Positions 7,196 through 16,962 of a DNA stretch of 64,000 bases are shown in pieces (the first letter of the stretch is position 1; the number at the start of each line of letters is the position of its first letter). The DNA is from SZUA-36 sp963704855. GTDB taxonomy: Bacteria > Pseudomonadota > Gammaproteobacteria > Xanthomonadales > SZUA-36. Location of the stretch: positions 310,001 to 374,000 of the forward strand of contig CAVPHY010000001.1 of the NCBI GenBank assembly GCA_963704855.1. The letters are read 5' to 3'. The translations under genes and the position numbers were made by a program. The notes under the pieces are model-generated. The model was not told the DNA's origin. It made no database searches and saw only the letters and a list, made by a program, of their open reading frames with translations.

Positions 7196-9202
7196 TTAAT
7201 CCCTGCACACCACCTCGGTGTGGCCATTTACAGATATCTTACCGGATTCGATGTCCGGCATTCTCATCGAGATTCTTTTTACCGATCCATTCATGCGCCA
7301 ATCGTAAATGGTCGTGAACGCCAGCACGCGTGGAATGTAATCCCTGGTTTCAAAATAGGGCAGGGTTTCTATCCAGATTGAAGCTTCCGCTAATGGCCGC
7401 GTATCCAGCCAGCGTTGCACCCTGTGCGGACCGGCATTGTACGCACCTGACACCAGCACCGGGTTCTGGTTGAAATCCTCTAGCAGATCGCTCATGTAGG
7501 CCGTACCAATGGGCAGGTTACCGGCTGCTGTTTTCAGCTGGGCATTACCACTCCACGGCAGGCCGTGTTTCTTTGCGACCTGTTTGGCAGTGGCTGGCGT
7601 AACCTGCATCAAACCCAGCGCGTTCGCTGAAGAGCGTGCGGTCTCGAGCATCGCGCTCTCAGATCGGATGGTGCCATAAACCCAGGCCGGGTCCAGTTGG
7701 TTGAGCGCCGCAGCCTTTGTGATATCCGCCTCCCATAACAGTGGGAACCGCCATTCGTAAAGGTTCAAATGGCCGCTGTTGCCAAGTGCAAAAATCGCCC
7801 GGTCGTACCAGTTCTCCCTGACCGCCAGGGCTGCGACTGTTTTAAGTTCCGCAACTGGCAGGCGTCCTGTCGCCAGCGTCCATTCTTCCTGGGCCCAGTT
7901 GTCCAGACCAACCTTCCTGAGCTCGAGCGCCCGCCGGAATCCATCTGCATCCGCCACGCGCTCCAGTTCGAGACTGTCCACATCAGCCTGCCCCGGGCAG
8001 ATGTTATACGGCAGACCGAGTTCATCGGCGGCCAGGAACCCGTAGTAGTTGGCCCGGGTCGATAGCTCCGCGAGCAGAGCCGAGGGCGGCGTGACCTGCC
8101 CGGACCGCAATTTGGCCTGCGCCAGCCAGTAATGCCAACGGTCGTTGTTGCGGGTATCGTCCGGCATCTGTTCGATAACATTCGCGACAGTCGTCCAGTC
8201 CTGTTTACTGAGCAAAAACCGCGCCCACCACTCAAGCAGTTGCGAGTCACGATGCTCAGCGGGCACGCGCTCCATGTGCGCAGATGTATCGTCTTCCATC
8301 GCCACGGCGGAATACAGGGCGATGTCCCGCAACAACGATATCCTGAGTGACTCCTCCCAACTGAAGTGCGGCTCGAGGATTTCGAATTTGCGGGCCGCCA
8401 AACCGGCATCATCATGTATCAACCGTTGCAGCGAGGCGGCCGCAAGCATGCGGGTTACTTCGGTATCCGGCCAGCGGCCTGCCTGCTCCAGCCGCGAATA
8501 ACCTTCCCGGCTCAGGCTCTGCCAGTCTTCCAGCCAGCGCCGTTGATCCTCGGCAACAAACCGTGCCAGGTACATAGTCAAGCCGGTATTGCGCGCGCCG
8601 ATAGCCAGACGAATACGTTCCCATGCGAGGCTTTCCGGTATTCCGCCATTCTTCACCAGCCACGCAAATACCGGGTCGCACTCATCGGGCTGTGACCGGC
8701 CCACCGTCCAAAGCTTTTGCGCTTCGCCCAGCACTCCATCCATCCGCTTCAGGGAGAGCTGACCAAGGACACGCTGGCACCTCAGAACGGTGTTGCTGAC
8801 GCCTTCGGAATGCGCCAGCAGGTCTGCCCAGCGCTTTCTTTCCGCCAGGGACTTCAGCCACACATTACGTAAACCCTCCGAAAAGGCCCAGTCCTTGTGG
8901 GTTTCCAGGAAGCCCGCCATTTCATCCACGGGCACCTTGTTGCGGCGGTTGCGGTAGTCTTCATACTGGAGGTAGGGAAACAATACGTAGCCCTCGAGCT
9001 GGTTCTTGAGCTGGTCGAAACTGTCGTGGTCACCCCGTTTTGCCGCTTCCCATGCAATGATAAATTGCTCTCGTTCGGCGTCCGTAGCACTGGCGGATGC
9101 CAGCATGGGAGAGCTAAACGTGAATACAAAAATGACCAGGAGATAAACAAGCTGCCACACGCTGAAGGCATCGGTTATGCTTGTTTTCTTAGCGCAGTTC
9201 AA
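7196..9202 (-). CDS. slt: Soluble lytic murein transglycosylase (Slt70-like)
   Basis: Slt cleaves the MurNAc-GlcNAc bond of peptidoglycan with formation of a 1,6-anhydro ring. The 668-residue protein has an N-terminal hydrophobic segment (VYLLVIFVFTFSS, residues 19-31) ending in an ASASA signal-peptidase-like site. A long alpha-helical superhelical region follows, then a C-terminal lysozyme-like domain with the catalytic Glu in YGTIRSESAML near residue 520 and the GLMQV and SGAYNAGPHRVQRWL motifs. The length is close to E. coli Slt70 (645). It should act in the periplasm. It begins a leftward group with the NDUFA9-like gene and cca, and is divergent from the TauE gene. Confidence 0.93.
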   Translation of the reverse strand: MNCAKKTSITDAFSVWQLVYLLVIFVFTFSSPMLASASATDAEREQFIIAWEAAKRGDHDSFDQLKNQLEGYVLFPYLQYEDYRNRRNKVPVDEMAGFLETHKDWAFSEGLRNVWLKSLAERKRWADLLAHSEGVSNTVLRCQRVLGQLSLKRMDGVLGEAQKLWTVGRSQPDECDPVFAWLVKNGGIPESLAWERIRLAIGARNTGLTMYLARFVAEDQRRWLEDWQSLSREGYSRLEQAGRWPDTEVTRMLAAASLQRLIHDDAGLAARKFEILEPHFSWEESLRISLLRDIALYSAVAMEDDTSAHMERVPAEHRDSQLLEWWARFLLSKQDWTTVANVIEQMPDDTRNNDRWHYWLAQAKLRSGQVTPPSALLAELSTRANYYGFLAADELGLPYNICPGQADVDSLELERVADADGFRRALELRKVGLDNWAQEEWTLATGRLPVAELKTVAALAVRENWYDRAIFALGNSGHLNLYEWRFPLLWEADITKAAALNQLDPAWVYGTIRSESAMLETARSSANALGLMQVTPATAKQVAKKHGLPWSGNAQLKTAAGNLPIGTAYMSDLLEDFNQNPVLVSGAYNAGPHRVQRWLDTRPLAEASIWIETLPYFETRDYIPRVLAFTTIYDWRMNGSVKRISMRMPDIESGKISVNGHTEVVCRD

Positions 9203-9317
9203 TGTCAGCTCCAGAGGCGGTTACACCGGCAGAATCACAGAGAGGCCCAATTTATGCAAAGGCAGTCTGCACAGCAAGACAATTCGAAGAATTGTTTAAC
9301 AGCACAGGAACCGACAC

Positions 9318-10097
9318 ATGATTTGGCTTGAATACGCGCTGACGGGGGTCTTTGCCGGTTTCCTGGCCGGTTATCTTGGCATCGGTGGCGGACTGGTCCT
9401 GGTGCCCGCGCTGAGCTGGTTGTTCAGCCGTGACCCGGCAACGGCGGACATGGCGGTACAAATGGCCGTCGCAACCTCGCTTGCCACGATGCTGTTCACC
9501 TCCATGAGTTCCCTGCTCGCACATCACAAACGCGGTGCGATCCTGTGGTCGCTGGTCCGGCAGATGATTCCCGGCCTGCTCGCCGGGGCATTGCTCGGGA
9601 GCATTGTTGCCGATCGCATAGGCAACGATGCCTTGGGTTATGTGTTCGGTGTTTTTGCACTAATTGTCGGTTTACAGATGCTACTTGGCAGCGCGCAGGC
9701 AGGCAGTCGCCCACTCCCCGGCAGCCTGTCCGTTACAGCGACGGGGCTTGGAATCGGAACGGTCTCCAGCCTGCTGGGTATCGGCGGCGGAAGCATGACC
9801 GTACCCTGGCTGTTGTGGCATGGGCAACGGGTCCAGAATGCCGTTGCGACCGCAGCGGCCTGCGGTTACCCGATTGCGATTGCCGGCACGCTGGGGTTTG
9901 TGCTGCTGGGTGAGGGCGCTTCATCGGCGCCATCGCTGGGTTATGTCCATTTGCCTGCCCTGGCGGGTGTGGCCGTGTTCAGTGTACTGGGTGCGCCCCT
10001 GGGGGTGGCGGCAGTGCACAGGAGTTCCCCGTTACTTGCAAAACGGTTTTTTGCGGGGTTCCTGCTGCTTGTTGCCGTGAAGATGTTTTTACGCTAA
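9318..10097 (+). CDS. Sulfite exporter TauE/SafE family membrane protein
   Basis: The 259-residue protein is almost entirely hydrophobic, with about seven or eight predicted helices. It carries the duplicated family motif: AGFLAGYLGIGGGLVLVPAL near residue 14 and GTVSSLLGIGGGSMTVPWL near residue 145. The family (TauE/SafE/TSUP) includes sulfite, sulfoacetate and organosulfur transporters in the inner membrane. No sulfur-metabolism genes are nearby, so the substrate stays unassigned. The gene stands alone between the divergent slt and the convergent ntrY, with six bases between its stop and that of ntrY. Confidence 0.9.
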   Translation: MIWLEYALTGVFAGFLAGYLGIGGGLVLVPALSWLFSRDPATADMAVQMAVATSLATMLFTSMSSLLAHHKRGAILWSLVRQMIPGLLAGALLGSIVADRIGNDALGYVFGVFALIVGLQMLLGSAQAGSRPLPGSLSVTATGLGIGTVSSLLGIGGGSMTVPWLLWHGQRVQNAVATAAACGYPIAIAGTLGFVLLGEGASSAPSLGYVHLPALAGVAVFSVLGAPLGVAAVHRSSPLLAKRFFAGFLLLVAVKMFLR

Positions 10098-10103
10098 GCC
10101 GCC

Positions 10104-12293
10104 TTACTGACTCTCATAGATCGGCAGGATGATGGTCGTACAGGCGCCACCAATTGCCGGGTTGTGGATCGTAATGCGGCCATCGTGCTCGGAGACGATC
10201 TTGCGGCAGATGGCCAACCCGAGCCCGCTACCGGTGGCCTTGAAAGTCACGTAAGGCTCAAAAGGTTTTTCCAGCACCATTGCGGGGTAGCCGGGGCCAC
10301 GGTCACTGACTTCCAGTTCCAGCCATTTTTTACCGGCCTGCCTGATCAGCCGGGTGCGGATATGGACTTCGGCCTTCTGGCCTTTTGCAACAGCCTCGCT
10401 GGAGTTGACCACGAGGTTATGCAGCAACTGCCGTATCTGTCCGCTGTCTGCCGAAAAACCCGATGGTCCGGCGATCAGCTTCAGGTGAAATTGCACCCGT
10501 TGATCCTCGTGCTGGTAAAGTGCGACGACATCTCTGACCAGCCGGTCGAGCTCGATTGGCTCACGCACCAACTGGGGCCCGTGAGCGTAGTCACCAAAAG
10601 CATCCACCAGTTCGCGCAGTGCCTCGACCTGCGAAACGATCGTAGCGGTGGCGCTGTCCAGCATCACTCCGTCTTTTTCATCCAGCTTACCCGTCAGCTT
10701 CATGCGCAAACGTTCCGCGGCCAGCCGTATCGGCGTCAGGGGGTTCTTCACTTCGTGCGCCAGGCGGCGTGCGACCTCGGCCCAGGCCGCTTCCCGCTGC
10801 GCCTGGTTCAGTATGGTGACATCGTCAAAAACGATAACCGAGCCACCCGCATGGCTAATCTCCTTACCCAGGCGTGAGCCACGCACCAGCAACACCAGGG
10901 TCTGCCCGTGCACCTGCAGACGGATCTCGCGCTTCCATTCTGCCGTCCCGCGTCCGATCTGACTCCAGATCAACTCAAACAGGGGCGCCAGCAACGGGAA
11001 CTTCTCGGCCCGTTCAGACAGGCTTTGGCCGACGAAGAAGCCGCTCGGCACACCGAGTATCTGCGTAGCGGCGGCATTGGCAGTGACGACTTTTTGATTG
11101 TCATCCACGGTCAGCACCCCTGAAGTCAGGCTGCCTAACACGGTTTCAAGATACTCGCTCTGCGACTGTAACTGGGCCCTGCTCTGCTCCGCCTCCTGGC
11201 TGGCGCTGGTGAGCGCCTCGGTCATTTCATTGAATGACTGCACCAGGAAACCCAGTTCGTCACGGGTCTCGGCATGCACTTCATGCGTCAGGTCGCCGGA
11301 GGCTATTTCACGTGTCGCCTGGGCCAGTTTTGAAATGGGTTTCACCAGCTTGCGGGCAACGTTCAGGGCCGCGAATATGGCCAGCAACACGGTCAGCAAT
11401 AAAACCAGCGACAGTATCAGGATGAAGCTCTGCTTCAGCGGTTCACGCAGGAAACTGAGGTTCTGGTAACGGTGATATTCCTTTTCTATCTTGTTCGCCA
11501 GGGTCGTGATGGTCTCTGGCAGCGGGTAAATTGCCTGTAGCAGGTATTCCTGCCGGCCGGGCACGTTAACCGGCAATCGCTGGATGACACGGATACGCAA
11601 AATACCGTCGGCCACGGGTTCTGCCGCCGCGTATTCCCCGCGGTCCAGGGCTTGTAACAACGCATAGTCACCCGGCCGCTCGGGAAGATCGGCGAGCATA
11701 TTGATATTTGCGCTGACGACCATCCGCCCGTCGGCTTCCATGACCGAAAGCTCCAGCGGTCCGCCGGCACTGACATTGGCCAGCAAAGTACTGCGCAGCG
11801 CATCGACATCATCTTCCGGGTTATCGATTTCCCGGATCAGGCGGCGCACCTGGTTTCGGACCTCCAGCGTCCGGTTTTCCAGGAATTGCTGGCCCATTTC
11901 CAGTGAATCTGCCAATGCCGCCTCGACACCCACATCGAACCAGCTGTCTACGGTGCGCGTCAGGAAATAGGCCGAAAAGAAGTAAACAATCAGGGCAGGC
12001 GGCAGTGACAAAACCAGGAAATACCTTACCCAGCGCGCCGACAGCATGGCGCCGGGTGCGTGTTCCCTGACCTTCCTGGTTAGCGAGATGACCCGGTGAA
12101 AGATCGCCGCTGTTACAACCAACAATGCAGATACGGTCAAAATCAGCACCCACACATAGGGCTGGTTCACACCACTGGCATCCTGTTGGACATTGCTGAC
12201 GAGAATCAGTGATACGAGCAGGACCACCAGCGCCACCGTCACCGGCAACACCTTCAACACCAGCCGTCTCACTCGCTTATTTTGAAAGGCCAT
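10104..12293 (-). CDS. ntrY: Membrane sensor histidine kinase, NtrY type
   Basis: The 729-residue protein has two N-terminal helices, a third after residue 80, a periplasmic region, and another helix near residue 300 followed by a HAMP domain (NVARKLVKPISKLAQATREI). A PAS domain (LGSLTSGVLTVDDNQKVVTA) precedes the kinase core: phosphoacceptor His in RRLAHEVKNPLTPIR, N box NLVVNSSEAV and G box GSGLGLAICRKIV. This is the NtrY architecture. The usual partner ntrX is not adjacent; a matching NtrX-like gene lies at 31.7 kb with trkA and trkH. I chose ATG 12293, with GGAGTGG five bases upstream, over GTG 12302. The start overlaps the DUF4390 gene. NtrY/NtrX systems are linked to nitrogen, redox or envelope control, but the signal here is unknown. 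Confidence 0.9.
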   Translation of the reverse strand: MAFQNKRVRRLVLKVLPVTVALVVLLVSLILVSNVQQDASGVNQPYVWVLILTVSALLVVTAAIFHRVISLTRKVREHAPGAMLSARWVRYFLVLSLPPALIVYFFSAYFLTRTVDSWFDVGVEAALADSLEMGQQFLENRTLEVRNQVRRLIREIDNPEDDVDALRSTLLANVSAGGPLELSVMEADGRMVVSANINMLADLPERPGDYALLQALDRGEYAAAEPVADGILRIRVIQRLPVNVPGRQEYLLQAIYPLPETITTLANKIEKEYHRYQNLSFLREPLKQSFILILSLVLLLTVLLAIFAALNVARKLVKPISKLAQATREIASGDLTHEVHAETRDELGFLVQSFNEMTEALTSASQEAEQSRAQLQSQSEYLETVLGSLTSGVLTVDDNQKVVTANAAATQILGVPSGFFVGQSLSERAEKFPLLAPLFELIWSQIGRGTAEWKREIRLQVHGQTLVLLVRGSRLGKEISHAGGSVIVFDDVTILNQAQREAAWAEVARRLAHEVKNPLTPIRLAAERLRMKLTGKLDEKDGVMLDSATATIVSQVEALRELVDAFGDYAHGPQLVREPIELDRLVRDVVALYQHEDQRVQFHLKLIAGPSGFSADSGQIRQLLHNLVVNSSEAVAKGQKAEVHIRTRLIRQAGKKWLELEVSDRGPGYPAMVLEKPFEPYVTFKATGSGLGLAICRKIVSEHDGRITIHNPAIGGACTTIILPIYESQ

Positions 12294-12820
12294 ACCGACC
12301 ACTCCGAATCATGCCGCCATTGTGATGAGAACCAGGCTGGCAATTGCATTGGGGTAGGCAATCGGCTCTCATCCAGGCTGATGCGGGTACGCAACTCATA
12401 ACTCCCCGAGGGTAACGGGCCGGTCGGAAACTGGATAGTGAAATCTCCCATGGCTGCAAGTATGTGACGCAAGCGTGAAAAAGTCCTTAGTTCCCCGGAA
12501 TCTTCCACCGACAACTGGAAACGTTCAATCAGCGGCAGGTAGCGGAGCTGAAAAAGCCTGGCATCGCGAAGCGAGACAATCAAATTATTGTCACTGCGCA
12601 ACTCCAATTCCAGCCGGATGGTAAGCGTTACACCATGCTCGAGCGCTTCGCGCGCCTGTGAACTCAGCCCCAAATCCTGTTGCAGGCGAACATCCAGTGA
12701 CTGGTAGGCGGGTCGAACCGTGACGTCATTGATGACAAACGCATAATCAAGCGCCTCCCGCTGACCGCAACCAGCAAGAAGGAACAAGGAGAAACTAAGC
12801 AGACTTACGCAAGACCGCAT
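12269..12820 (-). CDS. DUF4390 domain lipoprotein
   Basis: The 183-residue product starts MRSCVSLLSFSLFLLAGCGQ, a short lipoprotein signal with an LAGC lipobox, so it is probably membrane-anchored in the envelope. The rest resembles DUF4390, a family of unknown function typically encoded between rsmB and ntrY in beta- and gammaproteobacteria, exactly its position here. Features include a YAFVINDVTVRPAYQSLDVR strand region and a LTIRLELELRS strand. A longer open frame runs upstream inside rsmB, but the lipobox fixes the start at ATG 12820. It overlaps rsmB by 26 bases and ntrY by about 25, so translation is probably coupled. Confidence 0.85.
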   Translation of the reverse strand: MRSCVSLLSFSLFLLAGCGQREALDYAFVINDVTVRPAYQSLDVRLQQDLGLSSQAREALEHGVTLTIRLELELRSDNNLIVSLRDARLFQLRYLPLIERFQLSVEDSGELRTFSRLRHILAAMGDFTIQFPTGPLPSGSYELRTRISLDESRLPTPMQLPAWFSSQWRHDSEWSVWPFKISE

Positions 12821-14108
12821 AAAAGAACCCGTCCATCTGCGCTTCTCCGGGCAGTATCTGGCGCCCGAACGCATCAGCCCTGCCCCATTGAGCCGCGGGG
12901 ACTTCCGCCACCGCGTCTTCATGCTGCTGTAAAAACCGTTGGATTTGCTGGCTATTCTCACGCTTCAGAATGGAACAGGTGGCATAGACCAGTATGCCGC
13001 CGGGTTCAACCAGGGGCCACAAGGCCTCCAGCAAACCGGCCTGTATCTGCACCACGGTATCCACCTGACCACTGTTGCGCAGCCATTTGATTTCCGGGTG
13101 CCGGCGGATGACACCGGTTGCGCTGCAGGGCGCGTCAAGGAGTATCTTGTGGAATTTAGCGCCGTTCCACCAGGTTTCTGTGTCCGTCGCATCGGCAACC
13201 GTTGTTTGTGCAGTCAGACCCAGGCGCAGCAGGTTCTGATTAATCTGCTCAATACGTTGGGCCTGTCTGTCCAGCACGGTCAACTCGAGCGCCTCACAGC
13301 TTTCCAGCAGATGGGCAGTTTTACCGCCGGGTGCGGCACAGGCATCGAGGATACGCTCCCCGGGGTGCGGGTCCAGCAAATCCCTGGCCAGTTGTGCCGC
13401 GGGATCCTGTACGGAGAGCCAGCCCGCCTCGAACCCCGGAATCCTGGCGACCGCTGCCGCAGGGCTGATGGCAATGGCGTCACGCGCGAAAACATGATCG
13501 CTGATTTCAAAACCGGCGCTTGTCAGATCATCCCGCAACACTGCCTCGTCCGCCTGGCGACGGTTGAGCCTCAACCACAAGGGTGCCTGCCGGTTATTGG
13601 CGTCGATGATGTCCCGCCAGGATTCAGGCCAGTCCGCCTGGATCTCTTTCAGTAACCACGCAGGGTGTGCAGACTGTTTCCCGGTCTGCTCCAGCCTTTT
13701 CAGTAAATCCTCCTGCTCGCGCTGGAACCGTCTCAATATGGCATTGATCAGGCCTACGGCCCACGGCTTACCCAATAAACGGGCACATTCCGCCGTCTCA
13801 TTGACCGCAGCATGGCTTGCCGTGTGGTCATGCCATAGCTGTTGCAGACCCAGCAGCACAAGCCGTTGCACATCGGCCTCACGTTTCTTGAGGGGTTTGT
13901 CCAGCAGTTCAGCAGCCAGCCATTCCAGGGCGTTCAGCCAGCGTAAAACGCCGTAGGCCAGGTTTCGTGCCAGTGCGTTATCGCGGGGGTCACGCAGACC
14001 TGAAAGCGCCTCGCTATCACCCAGGTTCTTATTCTCATCCAGCACGTCTGACAAGGCGCGGAGCGCGGCGAGCCGCGGGTTTTGCAGGTTTTTCTTATGC
14101 TTCGACAC
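12795..14108 (-). CDS. rsmB: 16S rRNA (cytosine-967-C5)-methyltransferase RsmB
   Basis: RsmB methylates C967 of 16S rRNA. The 437-residue protein has an N-terminal NusB-like helical RNA-binding domain (residues about 8-140) and a Rossmann methyltransferase domain. The latter shows the SAM motif ILDACAAPGGKTAHLLE near residue 245, and both catalytic cysteines: DAPCSATGVIRRHPEIKW and VYATCSILKREN. The length matches E. coli RsmB (429). It follows fmt by three bases in the leftward operon def-fmt-rsmB-DUF4390-ntrY. Its start at 14108 is supported by the tight spacing. Confidence 0.96.
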   Translation of the reverse strand: MSKHKKNLQNPRLAALRALSDVLDENKNLGDSEALSGLRDPRDNALARNLAYGVLRWLNALEWLAAELLDKPLKKREADVQRLVLLGLQQLWHDHTASHAAVNETAECARLLGKPWAVGLINAILRRFQREQEDLLKRLEQTGKQSAHPAWLLKEIQADWPESWRDIIDANNRQAPLWLRLNRRQADEAVLRDDLTSAGFEISDHVFARDAIAISPAAAVARIPGFEAGWLSVQDPAAQLARDLLDPHPGERILDACAAPGGKTAHLLESCEALELTVLDRQAQRIEQINQNLLRLGLTAQTTVADATDTETWWNGAKFHKILLDAPCSATGVIRRHPEIKWLRNSGQVDTVVQIQAGLLEALWPLVEPGGILVYATCSILKRENSQQIQRFLQQHEDAVAEVPAAQWGRADAFGRQILPGEAQMDGFFYAVLRKSA

Positions 14109-14111
14109 GGT

Positions 14112-15050
14112 TCACGGGCTCTCGGGCTTTTGTGCGTGGAGGAATTGCCCGGTTGTCATTCGCTGACCACCGGGGCGTTGTAACTCTAATACTCTCAGCG
14201 ACTTTTCAGCCGTTTTGATAATCATGGACTGCCGGTCGATGAGCACGGAACCGGGTTTACCGTCCACCACGTCACCCACCACCTCGGCTTTCCAGATACG
14301 CAAACGCTGGCCATCGACATCACACCAGGCAACCGGCCAGGGGTTGAAGGCCCTGATCCTGCGCTGCAGTACTTCGGCGGACTGGTCCCAATCGAGCTCG
14401 GCCTCGGCCTTGCTCAGCTTGCGGGCGTACACGGCACGGCTTTCATCCTGGGCGATGGCCTGCGGGAGTTCACCATTGATGAGCATGTTTATGCAATCCC
14501 CCAAAGCCTGGGCGCCGAGAACCGCCAGCCGATCGTGCAGGCTGCCCGCTGTATCCAGCGTTTCGATTGGTGTTGTCAGGCATCGGTAGACCGGGCCCGT
14601 ATCCAGTGTAACCTCCATTTGCATGATACATACACCGGTCTCATCGTCGCCGGCTTCAATGGCCCGCTGGATGGGTGCAGCACCCCGCCAGCGCGGCAGC
14701 AATGATGCATGAATATTCCAGCAACCAGACCTTGGCAGGGTCAGCAGGCGTCCCGGAATCATCAGGCCGTAAGCCACAACAACCATTAAATCAGGCTTAA
14801 GGTCTGCAAGCTTTTCCTGCCACTGGGCATCCTTGAGACTTTCCGGTTGCAGTACTTCAAAGCCATTCTCCAGCGCCAGTTGCTTGACCGGGCTGGCGCG
14901 CAATTGCTTGCCGCGACCGGCCGGCCGGTCGGGCTGGGTAAGCACTGCGACAACGTCACAGGACTTATCAACCAGGGTCTGCAAAGGCGGTAAAGCAAAT
15001 TCAGGTGTCCCGGCAAACAGGACCCTTAACGGCGGTTTCTGATTTTTCAC
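14112..15050 (-). CDS. fmt: Methionyl-tRNA formyltransferase
   Basis: Fmt formylates initiator Met-tRNA using 10-formyltetrahydrofolate. The 312-residue product shows RVLFAGTPEFALPPLQTLV at the N terminus, the VVVAYGLMIPGRLL strand, and the NIHASLLPRWRGAAPIQRAI motif with the catalytic Asn-His pair. AGDDETGVCIMQM follows, and the oligonucleotide-binding-like C-terminal domain includes RIRAFNPWPVAW. The length is typical (E. coli 315). It lies two bases after def, which removes the formyl group later, the classic arrangement. Confidence 0.97.
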   Translation of the reverse strand: MKNQKPPLRVLFAGTPEFALPPLQTLVDKSCDVVAVLTQPDRPAGRGKQLRASPVKQLALENGFEVLQPESLKDAQWQEKLADLKPDLMVVVAYGLMIPGRLLTLPRSGCWNIHASLLPRWRGAAPIQRAIEAGDDETGVCIMQMEVTLDTGPVYRCLTTPIETLDTAGSLHDRLAVLGAQALGDCINMLINGELPQAIAQDESRAVYARKLSKAEAELDWDQSAEVLQRRIRAFNPWPVAWCDVDGQRLRIWKAEVVGDVVDGKPGSVLIDRQSMIIKTAEKSLRVLELQRPGGQRMTTGQFLHAQKPESP

Positions 15051-15052
15051 AA

Positions 15053-15583
15053 TCAGATCACCAGGTGTTCCTCGGCTTCTTTGGCGGCCACTTTTCGTTG
15101 TTTTTCGAGTTTCTTTTTCACCATGTTTCGTTTCAATGGCGACAGATAATCCACGAAAAGCCGGCCAATAAGGTGGTCCATTTCATGTTGAATGCACACG
15201 GCATGCAGCCCTTCAAGCTGTTCTTCGAAGGGTTTTCCATCAGAATCCTGAGCCCTCACCGTAATCAATTCGGCGCGTTGAACATTCGCATAAATGCCCG
15301 GCACAGAAAGACAGCCCTCCTCGTGATCCTGCTCACCGGACTGGCTGAGGATTTGCGGGTTGATATACACGCGCGGTTGGTCCTGGTTTTCGCTGACATC
15401 CAGCACCAGCAAGCGTTTGTGCACATTCACCTGGGTTGCAGCAAGCCCGATTCCGCGTGCTGAATACATGGTTTCAATCATGTCCTTTACCAGTTTTTTC
15501 AGGTCTTCATCGAAGGCATCCACTTCGCTGGCAACCGTGGTCAAACGGGGATCGGGAAACTCTAAAATATTCAGTTTTGACAT
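15053..15583 (-). CDS. def: Peptide deformylase
   Basis: Def is the metallohydrolase that removes N-formyl from nascent proteins. The 176-residue product has all three motifs: GIGLAATQV (motif 1), EGCLSVPG with the metal-ligand Cys (motif 2) and HEMDH with the two ligand His and catalytic Glu (motif 3). The C-terminal tail is rich in Lys and Glu, as in other gammaproteobacterial type I enzymes. It leads the leftward operon with fmt and rsmB and is divergent from the LysM gene; the 143-base gap should carry both promoters. Confidence 0.97.
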   Translation of the reverse strand: MSKLNILEFPDPRLTTVASEVDAFDEDLKKLVKDMIETMYSARGIGLAATQVNVHKRLLVLDVSENQDQPRVYINPQILSQSGEQDHEEGCLSVPGIYANVQRAELITVRAQDSDGKPFEEQLEGLHAVCIQHEMDHLIGRLFVDYLSPLKRNMVKKKLEKQRKVAAKEAEEHLVI

Positions 15584-15726
15584 CTGCTTCTGCGCCTGAT
15601 AAATAATTTACGTGAACTTTTGCACTACAGGAATTATGATAGCTAATGACGAACTATGTTCGCCAGTGAAGAATAATGACCGCATCGGTCAAGATGGCTG
15701 GATGCCTATTATATGGGGAAAGGAAT

Positions 15727-16902
15727 GTGATTAAGAAAATTTTTCACCTGATCCTGGTGGCGATGTTGGCTGGCACGGCGATGGCACAGGATGTGTCCGT
15801 GCGCGCCGACCACCCTGACGAGTACATCGTTGTCAAGGGCGACACACTTTGGGATATTTCCGGAAAGTTTCTGGAGCAACCCTGGCAATGGCCAGCGATC
15901 TGGCATGCCAACCCTCAAATTGAGAACCCGCACCTGATCTATCCGGGTGACCGGATTTCGCTGGTCTATATCGACGGCCAGCCACGCCTGGTGGTCAACG
16001 ACGGCAAACAAACCGTTCGTTTGTCGCCCGAGGTGCGCAGGCTGCCCCGCGAAGCGATTCCGCCAATTGACTGGTCGGCCATCGCACCTTTCGTGACCAA
16101 TGCGCGGGTTTTAATGCCGGGTACCTTCTCCGATCTGCCCTACGTCGTTGCCAATGAAAGCGAACGTCACTCGGCCCAGGTGAATGATCTTACCTATGTC
16201 CGGGGTTTAGACGGACGCGTCGGTGAGGAATTTGCCATCGTCCGGATGCGTCATATCTACTATGATGATAACGGCGTAATGGCGAGAGGGAAGCACCACC
16301 GGTATGCCGAACATTTCCGCATCGAGGATGAGTATCCCGATGATATCTGGAATGCGACATTGTCCTGGCGGAAAAAGGATCCACCGGTTCTGGGCTACGA
16401 GTTCTGGGATATTGCTGTAGGAAGAATGGTCAAAACAGGCGACCCCGCTACCCTTAAGATTCAGAGCGGTCGCACCGAGGTCAAGGAAGGTGATTTCATA
16501 TTGCCAATCGACAAACACGTCTTTCCCGACCAGTTGCAGCCGCATGCGATGAACCCCGTACCGGAAGGTATCGAGGTGGTCGCCCTGACACAGGCAAGGT
16601 ACGGCGCAGGCCACTACCAGGTCGTCGCGATCAGTGCCGGCAAGAACCAGGGTGTTGAGCCGGGTCATGTGTTTTCAGCGTTCCGGCCCGGCAAGAGAAT
16701 ACAGGACGAAGTGAAGTACCCCACCGGTAGCTTCGCGGACCAGAAGACACTGAATGGCGACAAGGTAACCCTGCCAGCACAGTACAGTGCTCATATCCTG
16801 GTGTTCCGGGTCTTTGACGAAGTCAGTTATGCCATGATCATGAATGGACAACGTCCGGTGCGTGAGCACGATATCCTGAAACACCCGGACGAAACAATTT
16901 AA
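15727..16902 (+). CDS. LysM peptidoglycan-binding domain protein
   Basis: Starting at GTG 15727, the 392-residue product has a signal peptide (IKKIFHLILVAMLAGTAMAQ) and then one LysM domain (EYIVVKGDTLWDISGKFLEQ ... NPHLIYPGDRISLVY, about residues 33-85). A long uncharacterised C-terminal part follows, with repeated beta-type segments. LysM binds peptidoglycan, so the protein should be periplasmic. The frame is open to an ATG at 15676, but a GGGGAAAGGA sequence directly before the GTG and the resulting clean signal peptide favour the later start. This gene type is regularly found directly upstream of dprA, as here; it is the first gene of the rightward dprA-smg-topA-tsaC-hemF stretch. Confidence 0.9.
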   Translation: MIKKIFHLILVAMLAGTAMAQDVSVRADHPDEYIVVKGDTLWDISGKFLEQPWQWPAIWHANPQIENPHLIYPGDRISLVYIDGQPRLVVNDGKQTVRLSPEVRRLPREAIPPIDWSAIAPFVTNARVLMPGTFSDLPYVVANESERHSAQVNDLTYVRGLDGRVGEEFAIVRMRHIYYDDNGVMARGKHHRYAEHFRIEDEYPDDIWNATLSWRKKDPPVLGYEFWDIAVGRMVKTGDPATLKIQSGRTEVKEGDFILPIDKHVFPDQLQPHAMNPVPEGIEVVALTQARYGAGHYQVVAISAGKNQGVEPGHVFSAFRPGKRIQDEVKYPTGSFADQKTLNGDKVTLPAQYSAHILVFRVFDEVSYAMIMNGQRPVREHDILKHPDETI

Positions 16903-16962
16903 ACCGACCAGGTACTTGCCGGCTTTGACCGGGGGCCCCTGGCTCAAGCAAAGGGGGCTGTT

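Noticed and set aside
10164..10877. 237-codon plus-strand frame
   Set aside because: It is a shadow of the kinase core of ntrY.
12939..13655. 238-codon plus-strand frame
   Set aside because: It is antisense to rsmB, whose methyltransferase motifs are intact.
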